NCBI RefSeq assembly: GCF_001625305.1
Contig: NW_017803998.1
Location: 2,662,378 to 2,726,377, forward strand
Length of the DNA stretch: 64,000 nucleotides
Origin: Branchiostoma belcheri
Lineage: Eukaryota > Chordata > Leptocardii > Amphioxiformes > Branchiostomatidae
Direction of reading: 5' to 3'
The notes under the pieces: model-generated
Told to the model about the DNA's origin: nothing
Seen by the model: the letters and a program-made list of their open reading frames with translations, nothing else
Databases searched by the model: none
Translations under genes and position numbers: made by a program
Shown: positions 1 to 22,900 of the stretch, one piece after another
How the letters are laid out: every line of letters starts with the position of its first letter
Numbering within the stretch: the stretch's first letter is position 1

Positions 1-627
1 CACTCAAGCATGACATTATCAGAAGGCTGATGACCTAGAACAAATACCAGAGATAAAACCAATCACTCAGATCATGGGAATGTTGTTACTCTCAATAGTA
101 GAGGGAGGTTTGCCTTTTTTTTAACGGTGTCGCTCAATGCAAGGCCAAGAGGTACTTAAGTGAGTATAATGTAGTTATGTCAGGAGATGGCGGTGGACCT
201 TGTTTTGTAAGCTTTGTGGATTGTAATCTGACGGAAAGCATCTGTTTGGAAGAAAGGAAAGGTCTCCCGTGCCCTTATGCAGAGCGTATGTTTGGAAGAG
301 AGTTCCATAATTTTGCAGTCCGGGGAAAGAAGCTGTTGTTGTAAAATGACTTGGAGACAGGTATGTTAACGGTGCTTTGATGAGAACTGGAATTATTCAG
401 AGGTCCAAAGTAATGATGTTACTTTGTATTAACTCACCAAACATTTGGTGTTCCTGTGGCTGGATACGACTCCCAGAATGCCTGTCACCAGGTACTGCAG
501 GGACGAAAATCGGTAACATCACTTATTGGTTTCGGTCAGAAAATGGCTCCGCCCCTGAGGCGTCGCCAATTACACTTGTTCATCATTTACTACTAGTAGT
601 TCTAACTGAGTTCTAACAGTAAAGGCA

Positions 628-739
628 ACGGGCGGAATGGACCCTTCTCTCGGCGGCTATGTAGGATGGCCGGCTATATTAAAATATATAACGCGTTAAA
701 AACTCTTCCCCACCGCCGCGGGGCCTGCACAGGAGGCTA
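628..739. mobile_element. Truncated copy of the hAT-like MITE found at 1680-1836
   Basis: The sequence from the GGCGGAATGG block through the ACGCGTTAAAAACTCTTCCCC block to CACAGGAGGCTA is nearly the same as the right two thirds of the complete copy at 1680-1836. The left terminal arm is missing. Confidence 0.75.
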
Positions 740-1224
740 TCTCTAAGGATATTTTTGAATCACATATGCTTAAAATATTTATTTGTAACACTTCCCAGTG
801 GCAAATTTTCGACCACTGTCACCTTCACACAGTAAATAATCAGAGCACTCTAGTCATCATGAAACAGAGACGGAGGACGATATAAACTACCTAGCACGTT
901 TGACCATTTGCAGACGTCACGTATCCGTCAATTTCCGTGTGAATAAGGCCACGTGTCTGTAACCGTAACTCTCGCGAGTTTACGTTCGGAAGTGATTGGT
1001 CATTAATTATCATGATGGCGACAGTGGTCAAATATATTGAAAATTTTTATCCCTGTGTTGCATTGTACTATAATTACTATCAACACAGATGGAACTTCTA
1101 TGATAATTAAATGTTTTTTACGATTTCTGTCTGAAAATATGCCGCGAAAATTAGCTATAGCTAGAGTATCTCACCACTTGTATTCTCCAAGTTGAATTGT
1201 AAATTAAAAAAAAATGTGTCGTAC

Positions 1225-1407
1225 CACAAGTCCAGTCCAGATGGGCGCCCCGACGTAGAACAGCAGTGTTTGTATGACCATTCCGATGATCCCGAAAGTC
1301 AGCAGAAGCCCGGCGAAGAAGATCATGGCTCCCCCGAGCCCCCTAGCGCCTGCCACCCGGTACTGCATCCGCTGAGAGCGGGAACCTGGCTGACTTTGGG
1401 TCTCCAT
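1225..1407 (-). CDS. First coding exon of a CD20/MS4A-like tetraspan protein (partial)
   Basis: The exon encodes 61 residues: a short polar N-terminus, then a strong hydrophobic helix (around AMIFFAGLLLTFGIIGMVIQ), then a GAPIWTG motif. In MS4A/CD20-like four-helix membrane proteins the first helix is commonly followed by a G-x-P-x-W motif before helix 2, and this arrangement matches. The exon ends at GTG|gtacga, a usable donor at 1224, and translation past it runs into A-rich intron. The remaining exons were not found between 1 and 1224, so they probably lie left of the window. The start Met at 1407 is the first in frame. Function is unknown: the family contains receptors and channel-like proteins. 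The family call rests on one exon and is moderate. Confidence 0.5.
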
Positions 1408-1679
1408 GGTGGTGTGCTATCACTCCCGACTGTTCAAACTGCGGAGAAAATTATTGACTTTTTATCACAAACTCTTCTGTCTCTCGATAACAAATTATCC
1501 TTTTCTTGCCAAGATAAAACTTAAGGTAAAAAGTTAATATTGTCACAGAAACGTCGGCTGATCGAATAAAAGACTTGGTTGTGTAAAAATAGTCTCTTAA
1601 CTTAGTTAAAGGTTAATATTTAAACTTCAATACACGTGAACGAGTCTTATTTTTCTGGCCCGTTTAATGTAGCCTCCTG

Positions 1680-1836
1680 TGTTGGCCCCGCGGCGGTGGG
1701 GAAGAGTTTTTAACGCGTTATTTTAATAACGGGGCGGAATGGACCCTTCTCTCGGCGGCTATGTAGGATGGCCGGCTAGATTAAATTTAAACTAACGCGT
1801 TAAAAACTCTTCCCCACCCCGCTGCACAGGAGGCTA
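1680..1836. mobile_element. hAT-like MITE with perfect 8-bp target duplication
   Basis: This 157-bp element begins TAGCCTCCTGTG and ends CACAGGAGGCTA, perfect inverted ends, with a longer internal inverted match (GGGGAAGAGTTTTTAACGCG and its complement). It is flanked by the same 8 bases, GTTTAATG, at 1672-1679 and 1837-1844. An 8-bp duplication is the hallmark of hAT transposons. It is too short to encode a transposase, so it is non-autonomous. Confidence 0.85.
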
Positions 1837-1844
1837 GTTTAATG

Positions 1845-4560
1845 GTTAACGAATACGTAAATCACCAAACATCGCTGTGTTAGACAGAGGCCTTTGTGGC
1901 GTTTGGGTCCATACCATAAGACGGCTCTCTGTCAGAGGTTGAACTTGTACAAAGACTATTATTATATACTTGGGTATTTTCAACATTGAAACAACAGTCT
2001 GTGGCACCTTTTTAGTCTGATGTAAACACGTACAACTTGCACTGCAACTTTCTGTAAATTTGACGTTATTTCATGGATCGCAACCCTAACAGTGGCCTCA
2101 AAAATTATTACAGCGCTCGATCAACTGTCTAAAGACTACAGCAACACACTATAATGTTCTATATGTTAAGTGTTCATGGTCAATAGTAGTTAAAAGCGCA
2201 GTCTTACCTGGATTCCTTCTCGTATGGGTCTTGGCGATATCTCCAACAGGTGCGAATTACTTCCGCCCTCTTCACAAAGTGCAAACGTGTATTCCTACGC
2301 GCCAGGTGTGACAATACGTTGCATATGAGAAATCATAGCGATGATATCGGTATGAACAACCTTACCGTAGAAAAGCTCATAGCCTTATATGCCATGGAAT
2401 TATTTGTTGTATTGAAGGTATTGACTATTGACGCGTTCGCTAGGGACTACGTTTATGGGAGTATGGATACATTGGCCTGATCACAACGTACAAGATCGGC
2501 CATGTCCTTAAGAGTTCACTGACCTGTGTACATGTGACTTAAACACACACGCACACACCGAGTCAACATGTATCAGCATGTATGTGGTCTACATGTCGTC
2601 CACATACGATCACACGGGTGCTTAAGGTATTTATACGTCACCAAAGGTAAACAGGTGGGGCTTAAGACTCCTTGAAGTCACAGGTTAAGTCCCAAGGTCG
2701 CACAAAGGTGACCGTGGGTGGGTTCGTAACTTCTAAGTGGGTTTTAAAAAAAGCTTTAAAAAGTGCACTTTTTGTCAAGCCAAACAAAGTAGATTTTAAA
2801 AAGCGTACCTATTAATACTTAAAAGTTTTAATAGGGTACACTTTTTGCTACACAAGATATTTCGGAAGTTATTGTACGTTCTCTTCAGCTTCAAAACGCG
2901 CGAAAAAGGTACCATAAACTTTAAGAGAATTTTACATCATACGCCAGCAACGGCTATGTATAATGTTGCTTTGTACATGATAATGCTTACTCTATGCAAG
3001 TATCCTGAAATGCACACAATGCGTATAACGACGACAAAATGATCAGCATATTGTAGGGTTTATATTGAGGAAGGTTTTATTGGTATTCCTATCAAATATA
3101 CACTAAATCACCACCAGACCATATTAGGGCAAGAGGAGTGGAGAAAATACAAACCGTTAATATCGGGAACCAAATTCTCCTGGACAATTTCACCCCTTTT
3201 CCACCAAAAAGTTTTTTTGGGTCAACAAAAATGGCACATTTGCACAGCAGCAGCGCACTTTATGTAGTAAATACCTGTTATTTGCATAGACTGTTGTGGA
3301 AAATATTTTTCCTTGGCTTCGAAATTTCTCGTAGACCTTTTTATTTGTTCTGAGACCACATTTGCCCTTGAGAATTTGACCCCTTTGTTATAAGACATAA
3401 CAAGCAAAATAAAAGATGGCGGCACACTGCATAGTATTCTATCTGATGTTGGCGGCCATGTTTGATTTTTTCACACACGTGACAAACACACAAACATTCT
3501 TTTTGAATAGTTTTGAATAGATTAACATTTTTTTTGTCACACTGAACTTCTTGGATGCCTTGATATGTTGTTTAGCCCTTACGCTTTGATAGTAAAAAAT
3601 ATACAATCTTTTTTTAAAACCATTTTTGACAGCTCTATTTTTTATAACACCAGAATTGTACTAGCTGCATATCTGTTACTGTAATTACATACAGAGAAAT
3701 TTTAACTGAAATGCGTCTTACTGCAATGTCACACAGTTTATCATAACAAAAAGCTGAAAATAAACAAGGAATAAGAAGTTTGGATGATGATATTTCACTG
3801 TGACTATAGAATCCCTTATTTTCACCTTTACAAAGTCCCAAAAGTTTGATGACAAGAAATTGAACTCCATTGACAACTACAGTACATTTGTCACTAATAG
3901 CCATTTCTCAGGTATCTGGACAAGCCATTTCTATCACATTTATTTCTGTTATCTTCACTGAGATTGTTTACGCTTACCAAATCAACAACTGGGAAAACTT
4001 TCCTTACAAAATATGTACATCTGTATGAAGCTTTCTCTTTTAATACAATCAACAAAATAAAACAAATATTCTGAGATAGCCAATCTTCTTGAATAACGAA
4101 AAATTAAAAGCAGCAAATAAGGAAAAACCGAATCTCGTTGGCAAAAATATAGAAATTACATGAGGTCATCCTAAGGTATGATGTTGCTAATTGTGCAGTA
4201 TCGTATTGTAACTGTGAATAATCTTTTTCACACATTGTCAAATCATGATAATTTCATATTCCTCTAGACAAATGAAATAGACAAAGACAAAATAAAGAAA
4301 AAATGGGAACATGGCTGCACCCATACTAAAAAAGAATCCTGACGAATATATAATCTTTTTTTGCTGTTGACAGTATTAACAACTGAACTGAGGTAAAATA
4401 TAACACTGAAGAAAGGTCACACCAGCAAAGCTGGTCACTAAGCTAAAAAGTGATTGGCTGCTTGTAAGTATGTATGAATGGATCCCATTGGCTGGGCTCC
4501 CAGGTGATAGATGTGAAAGGATAGATCTCATTGGTTGGTTTGTACTGCTGGCTCGTTGTG
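1845..4560. other. Non-coding stretch upstream of the CD20-like exon and downstream of ODF3
   Basis: No exon with coding bias and splice sites was recognised. There is a small AT-rich hairpin near 2794-2846 (AAAAAGCGTACC paired with GGGTACACTTTTT). A TTTATT at 3939-3944 reads as AATAAA on the minus strand and could end the longer ODF3 transcript, making about 3.94-4.56 kb its 3' UTR. Confidence 0.4.
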
Positions 4561-4565
4561 ATTGG

Positions 4566-4658
4566 CTACTCCACTGGGTCAATGATGAGTGGTGCAATGT
4601 ACTCAGAGTGACGGATTCCAAAAGAGTGTTGTGGGTACTGCAACTTGTGCATGGTCAC
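4566..4658 (-). CDS. ODF3: Alternative last coding exon of the ODF3-like gene
   Basis: After an AG acceptor this exon reads 30 residues plus a stop (VTMHKLQYPQHSFGIRHSEY, then IAPLI and a short end). It aligns without gaps at its core to the nearer last exon at 7185-7280, sharing SFGIRHSEYIAPLI-DP, and it starts in the same phase 0. It can therefore follow exon 4 (7804-7944) to give a 259-aa protein. Its start (VTMHK) looks more like the vertebrate ODF3 C-terminus than the nearer exon does. The two exons differ at the third base of many codons, so the duplication is old and both appear to be under protein-level constraint. Confidence 0.8.
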   Translation of the reverse strand: MTMHKLQYPQHSFGIRHSEYIAPLIIDPVE

Positions 4659-6590
4659 CTGTGACGTCGGGGAGAATGAACAAACAACAATAAAAAAGTA
4701 GCTCAAGTTGTAGAAAAAAAGATCAAGTCCAGTTTTTGAATCTTAAACTGCCACGTAAGTGTAAGTCTGCTGTTAAGGCTTTAGTGTTGTTGTAATATTT
4801 AAGACTAATATATCTATACAAATTAACATTAATTTGCAATACTACTGATATTTTAGTTTAAAAAACACTATATACTATACACTTATTGTTATTAGAATGG
4901 AAGTTTATATTAAGATATGTATTAAAATCATTTATTTTCTAAATTACTCATGCACTAGACATCATCATATAACTGTGCCAACTTTTGGATTAAAGTTTTT
5001 GCATGCAGGACTTATTATGCTAGGAGTTGATTACCTAGTTTTAAACAACATAATCAGTTATGCTACATTGACAGAGACTTTCCTACTTAGTTTGTGGCTT
5101 ATATATAAATGCAAAGCAGTGTGCTACGGTAGCATTTGCTGTGCAGACATACAGAAAAATCTGTCTGAAAGTGGAAACAAACCAAGTTATAAACATACAG
5201 GACAGTATTGACAGAACCAATTTTAGCAGTTGCTGAAAGCAGACAGGATAAAATGGTCACATGATACAGAACTGCTTTTGTTCAAGGAAGCATTTGGCAT
5301 AACATACTGCACCTGTGTAAAACCCCTTAATGTATTTTGCATAGCACTTTGGCAGAATGTCTAGTTTAGGGTCATATTTGTGCATTTAAGGATGACATGC
5401 CCTCTATAGTTTTCAAATGTTGTGTCAGAGAAGATATTGTCGGCATCTGGCATAATTCTGATGCAACGTTGACCAAACAAAATCCAATGATAACTATGAA
5501 AAAACTGCATTTCACACAGGTGCAGTACATTCTGCTGACATCCTAGTAAAGGGTCAACATGAAACTGAAGATGGAATCATATGACAAAAGATTGTCAAGT
5601 TACGGATGCAATTTCTGCAACTTATCTGTAAAGATCGCTAAACTCTACTGCATTATGTTTCACAACTTCTTTCAGCCTTTCGTTCCACTTAGGATGATGC
5701 CATGCAACTTGAATCTGTATACATGTACTAGCATTCTATTAGCCTAGGTGCCATTCCATTTATAACGAGGCTTCTTGCAGTCACTGACTTGATAAATTTG
5801 ACTTTTGGGTCAGCGAGTGCAATGACCCCACTAAAATCAGATGGTACTCAGGCTGGCATTCTAGGCCCAGGTTAGAATACATACACTTCACTGAATGCTT
5901 TGCAGAGTTCAACACGCTCTTTCCTGAACTTGTGACTAAAAAGTAAACTCTTTTACAAAGCCAGATGATTCTGAGCAGTTTCATGTTTCAAGTGATTGCA
6001 AGAACAATCGAGATAACATGATTTAGAAATGATGTACCCTGGTGTAAATGTACTTTTGCAGTAGTCAAAATCTTAAGACTGTGAATATGTGTTTAAATGT
6101 ATTACAGAATTGTTTTTACGACTGAACTTTCAATACTAACAACCTCATCATACTGCAAAATATCTGCAAAAGTAAAATTTTACAGTACCGAGTTCTGTCA
6201 AAGTTGGAAACATTCTGTGAAGTATATATAATTCTTATACAAGACATTTGCTCAATACTACCACCCTGGCAGCAAGCTACATGTACGCTAGCAGGTGGCA
6301 AAGCAAGCAGTGATTGCTGTGAAGAAAGAATCCTGAAAAATACCGTACATCTAAACCATGATGGGACATTTATATTGAGAATGGCGGACTCCAAAATAGA
6401 AGCCGGGAGATTTTTTGTGAAGGTTAACCTGAGAGAGAAGGACAAGACATCGACATGGAGTAAGAATGATAGTGAAGGTCAATAGTAAAGATGTCAAGGT
6501 CAACATACACATGCTTCACATACATGTAGAGGGGGAAAATCAGTGATCATTTTAATAACCATTTGAGGGACAGACAAAATTTGCTGAGTA

Positions 6591-6780
6591 CAGTCAAAAC
6601 TGCCCAAGAAGACCACTCAGAGGACCTATAAACTTGTGTCTATGTGGACAGGTGGTCACTATAGACAGGATTCCTAATGCTTGTAACAATGGGAAATTAT
6701 ATAAGGGACTGCCACAAAGTGGTCGCTTTAGCCAGGTGGTCCTTAATATGTAGAGGTGGTCACTTGGACATGTTTGACTG
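6591..6780. mobile_element. Tc1/mariner-type MITE flanked by TA
   Basis: A 190-bp element starts CAGTCAAA and ends TTTGACTG, is flanked by TA on both sides, and contains repeated GGTGGTCACT-like words. A diverged relative lies at 24701-24890. Confidence 0.75.
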
Positions 6781-6960
6781 TATATATCTTGCTTTTGAAA
6801 TAAAGTAGATCATCATGGAATGCGAATATGACAGTTGAAGCTTTTCTTTGTCAGATTAAGAAGGGAATCTTCATACAAAAGCGGAGAAAACCAGAGATGC
6901 AGACAAAGTAGTCAATGTTGTGCGGACATCATTTGAACCTAGAAGAGACAGGGCTGGATG

Positions 6961-7004
6961 GGTGTGTGTGTTTGTTTGTTTGTTTGTTTGTTTGTGTGTG
7001 TGTG
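6961..7004. repeat. GTTT/GT simple repeat
   Basis: Tandem TGTT and GT units within an intron of the ODF3-like gene (long form). Confidence 0.85.
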
Positions 7005-7184
7005 GCAATAGAGACATCCGTAGATGATTTAAGGAGCTAGGAGTAGAAAAAAAGTCTGATTATTTGAGAATTGACTGCAGTGGTAGACTTCCTCACAGAG
7101 TTGTTGCCTACACAAATAAATAAATAAACAAACAATAAAAGAAAAATAAATATGTTATACCCGTGCTTACACAAACGCCATGTG

Positions 7185-18090
<10,906 letters not shown>

Positions 18091-18260
18091 CTTCAGACGA
18101 ACTTTCTCAGACGTTTGCGCTGATTTTCAGCCTCCTTCGCCGCTGCAAATCGATCCCCACGGTTTCTTTGGAGTGCTCTGCTTTTTGGGTCAAAGGTCTT
18201 TTCTGCTCGTACCCAGGACCACCGTGACGTCACGGAAATTCTTTACCCTGATTGGTCAAA
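18091..18260 (-). promoter_or_regulatory. Possible minus-strand promoter and 5' non-coding exon (CRE and CCAAT sites)
   Basis: On the minus strand a CCAAT box (18251-18255) is followed by a perfect palindromic CRE TGACGTCA (18225-18232), then about 130 bases of GC-richer sequence ending at a strong donor, CTGAAG|gtaagtag (donor from 18090). This is the order expected of a promoter and first exon. The next coding gene downstream on that strand is the ODF3-like gene, so this could be its distal 5' UTR exon. That link is inference. Confidence 0.35.
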
Positions 18261-19654
18261 TGTGTGGCATACACCTGACACGTTCCCGGGTCACTTCTCA
18301 TGACAGGTGTATACAAAAACAGGTAAGGGTTCTGGTTGCAAAGATAATATTAAATGAAAAGGCCACATCCAAACAATGTGATGCATTAAAAATCCAACAT
18401 ATAGTTATACTTTTCAAATTTACATCGGGTGTACAGTTATGCATATGATTTAGTGATTTATTTCAATAGCAGGAATAAACATAACTCACTCACACTCACT
18501 ATCCTGGTTTTGATTAGCGACTTTGTTAAAATTCGCCTGTATAACGTGTTTCAGGCTCTAAATCATAGGTTTTGCACGGAAAAAAACAATATTCCATTAT
18601 GCCATTCTATATTAGGCCATGTTGATTTGATTATATGGATGACATCCTCTGGTAGCCCCAAAACTGATGCAGGTGTGCAAATAAAAAGGTTTGGCAAAAA
18701 AAAAAAAAAGTTGCCTTCATTATGAAATCTATGAAGTTTGAACAAATGACAAACACATAGATTATGGTATGGTGAATAATAGACTATTCATTTTCGTTTC
18801 CTCGCATTTTCTTCTTTTCCTTTGGCATTCTATGACACTAGTATCTTTTTCCAATGTTTTATTTTTCAATTTATGGCCTATATATTTGTATCACCCTACC
18901 GAGACAGGGTCGGTGGCGCGGCCCAAAAGAGCCTATCACCAGTACTGTACTATAAAAAGAGAACGACCAGCCACCATGTGTTGTTTAAAATTTAATCATT
19001 GATTATCGAATAATCGAATAAAACTATGGCTAAAAGTCAGTTAGAAAAAAAACCAAAACAACCTTGTTTGTTTCTTTTTTCCATTTCCACAAACTCTATC
19101 ACAAGAGCAAGGTGACAGCTAATATCATATTGTGATGGAAGAGATCATTGGATACACAAAATTTAAAACAATTTTCTAATCTTAAAGTATCTTACCCCAA
19201 AAACTGGTTACAGTTATGCATATGATTAAGTGATTGTAACTGGTTACAGTTTTTAACAGTATGGAGTTACATATGAACAACTTTTTATGTGATTATGCAT
19301 GTTAAAATGGCTTACTATCTATTAAAACAAGTTAACCTGTATAAAAAAACTGAAACGTTACTAGAAACAAAATAGAACCAACGGTAAAACATGAATATGG
19401 ACATAACATGTCTCTAAAACTAAGCATGTAGTATCCTTAGCAATAGTATGAAAATATATAGCAATGCCTTAGCCATAATCTCTTTTCATGGACATTGTTC
19501 TTTCCTAACAATGTCCATTTTTGCTATATAGCACATTAAACTATCTACTACTGCTATGTACATTAGTATTGAACCTATATCCCAAATAGAGAATGGCATT
19601 GAAATGCCCCTAAAAAAGTGTCATGTTGAAAGTCACGTGCTCTAAAAAGAATGT

Positions 19655-19725
19655 ATCAATACCGCATTGTGATTGGTTGGTTTGTAGCAGTACGGCCTTT
19701 TTGATTGGCTGAGAATTAATTGACT
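19655..19725. repeat. Repeats of a TTGTGATTGGTTGGTTTGTAG-like unit, related to 21540-21625
   Basis: About two units of roughly 32 bases, each with ATTGG and TTTGTAGCA(A/G)TAC, lie just past the WEE1 stop codon. About three units of the same type lie in the intron at 21540-21625. Confidence 0.6.
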
Positions 19726-19953
19726 TAAAAGGCAGTGATGGTGGCAGTTGACAAAAGAGACAGTTGGAAATATTGAAAATTCCTAGAGCATGGTAGGCCG
19801 GTGTTACTTTTCTTTCACAAGATGTAAAAAAATGTGCCTTTGCTACAATGGTTAGTAAACCAGCTGTACATTTTTAATGATATAATACTCAAACGTGGCA
19901 GTTCCCAAGCTTCATATAAAACTACTGTTCTAACGTTTCTAAATCTCCTTAAG

Positions 19954-22900
19954 CTAGTATATGGTAACACTGAGACTACGTGAGAACTTCTTCCCAACGA
20001 GAGTCTTCTTCCTGATTGGTCTGAACCTGGTGTTGCCGAGCGTGTGTGCGTCCTCGTGTTCGTGCTTCACCTCTTCTAGTTGCCTGGGTGACGAAAATGA
20101 TTGACATGCATTAGTGGTGCAAACATTAAATTTATGTTAGATTGGGTTTTATGAATGGTTTATTGCTATACAAATAAACAAGAAGCATTTCCCAGTCTCT
20201 TGACCTAATTTGCAAGCTCCTTTGCAGGTTTTTTACTTAAAATCAGTATTTTTGTGGTATTCTAAATTCATGATTGAAACAATTCTGTAGTATAGTACAT
20301 TGGAAGCGCATATACGTGGTGTCATGAGTTAGTGATGGAGCAGTCACCACGAAAATAAAACTGCAAAACTTTCAAGATTTACTTTCTTCAAGAATTGACA
20401 TCAGTTTTTAGTTCAAATTTGTAGTTCAAATCTTCAGGAACAGAAGAAACTACTATTATATAACAGTTTTGTGCTTTAAGAGCAAGAATTGTAATCAAAG
20501 AAGAGACAGCGAGAAAAGTTGTGCAAGCAAACTCACCTGGCCAGCTGTTCATTCTTTAGCTTTTCTTCGTTCAGCTCGCGGTGTAGTTGTGCCTTTGTCT
20601 TGCCTGCTGTCGGACACAGCAGGGCATGCTGGGTGATAGATACCGCTGACGGTCTGGAATTGGGGTCTGGGTGCACCATGGACTGGGGTAGAAAAAGAGG
20701 AAGACGGTTACAACTTTTTCCTTTTTTTCTGAAGTATTAGAAAGTCCAAAGTTGTAAAGCCAGTCTTCTTGACTAGTTTGAGACTACAGAAAAGGAAAAT
20801 GTATAATTTACACATTTAAACCCCCATAGTGAAAATGGCACAGTCTGAAGGCCATCACAACACATACCCTGAGCAGCTGGTTGAACTCATCTGAACACTG
20901 TGGGAGGGGTGGCAGATATCCCTGTCGTATTCTGTGCCAGTCATCACCGTTCTTGGGCAAGGGTACTGCACTCCCTATTGTGTGAATGGTCAGGGCCAGC
21001 GAGAACACATCTGCCTTGGTGAGGTTGGTATAGTCCTAGAAGGGGGGAATTTCCAAGTGTTTATTATATATTTATATGTAACATGAATACACAAAAGGTC
21101 TTGTACCTGACTAAGGCTTAACCACTGGCTCTAATGAGAAAATATCCACTTTTTATGACTGTATATTCAACAAATGAACAGTTTTCTTTCTGTAATATAG
21201 GAAATGTAACTACAAATTTTGCAGGAAAGAAATTTTAGACTTACAGGAAGTATAACCTGGCTGGAAAGAATCTACCACAACATTCAACACTCTCGTGTGT
21301 TGTTCTTTTTAGAGATGGATTTGTCTTCACTCACCTCTTGGAGAACCTCATTGGCCAGGTACCTACAGTCTCCCTCCTCGACCTTGGGGTGGGACGTAGA
21401 GGTCACATGTCCAAGGTCACCTGAAGAAAACAAAGAAAAACAAATAAATATTCAGTATATCATGCATTCACATATCATATAGCTTTTCCGTATAGAAATG
21501 GTGTTGTTGCATATTCAAGAAAGACTGTACAAAACTGTGTTATGATTGGTTGGCTTGTAGCAATACTGTGTTGTGATTGGATGGTTTGTAGCAATACCGC
21601 TTTATGATTGGCTGACAGTTAATCAGCTTACCTATTTTGAAGGTCGTGTGCATGCCCCGGTCTAACTTCTGGTTGATGTGACAGGTTTCGTCCTGACAAG
21701 TGTCGACGATGGATGTTGTTCTACACACAAAGATGTTACCTAGAGCAGGACAAGACAAAACTGATGAGTGCAGGTAAAAAAAATCACTATGACAACTTCA
21801 TAATTCTTGGATTGACGCATGTTAGAACACAGCCACAACTGTATGAAAGCTATGTTAAATATTCAGATCAGTGTTTTGTCTTTCCATCATATAACAGAAT
21901 TCTGCTCTTCGTGACAGATAAAAATATTGCCCAATCTGTCATTTCTGATTGACAAAGTCGCTATGAAAAGATATAGCAACAGATGCCTTAAACTAATAAT
22001 AGTGTATCTGTACAATGTGCTCCTCAAAATGCAGGAAATAGTGTTTCAGAGGGCTTTGGGCTGGCTAGAACACATCTATACTCACTAGGTTTGATGTCCA
22101 TATGCACCAGGTTCTGACTGTGGATGTACTTGAGCCCCTGTGCCACTTGTACCAGTACCTCCTTCAGTTCACACTCACTAAACGTTCTGCCGCGCCTCTG
22201 ACTGTCTGTCTGGTCGTCTGCTAAACTCCCACCTGAAGGAGGTAGACACATGCAAAGTCAGTGCTGAGAAATAATATTGGTAATTGTACTGTGTGGCTGA
22301 ATAGTAAAATGACAAACATTCATTCCAGCATTAACAAATCAGTCAATTGCTTATAGCAAAAGTAACAACAAATGTACACTACAATGTTACTATCATCTAA
22401 TTTGACAGATGTAGGATATCATTGTTTGAGTCTCCTATCTTCATATAGTTTTTCAGAGTGCAGAAAAAGTGGGCTGAGCTGTGGGTTTGGTGTACATTTG
22501 TCCAGAAACAGTAGGTTGACAGCACGTGGGTTAGGGAAGATTGACAGGCAGAATGACAGGTCCAAAGCTCAGAGAAGTCAGATATTAAGGAAAAGGGGTG
22601 AATTTGAAGATCCTGAATCCAGGTGGAATCCGGGAGCCAGCAGGAATTAGAGGTCGACATGGGGGAATTCAGGAAGCCAAGGATTGCATGAACAACGCTG
22701 AACAGTTTCTGTCAGAGGAGATTTAACATAATGTCTAAAAGGATGTGTTCCTTAGCGTATGTTGACTTACCATTGCAGTACTCGTTCTGTATGATCATAT
22801 GGTCATCCTCTGCCCAAGCAGAGTAGTACCTTACCACGTGTGGATGTTTCCCTAACACAGCATGGGCATAGACTTCCTTTATTGCATTTTGTCTGAAAAA

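Noticed and set aside
6204..6485. 93-residue plus-strand open frame between the two ODF3 last exons
   Set aside because: No recognised domain, no splice or promoter context; likely chance.
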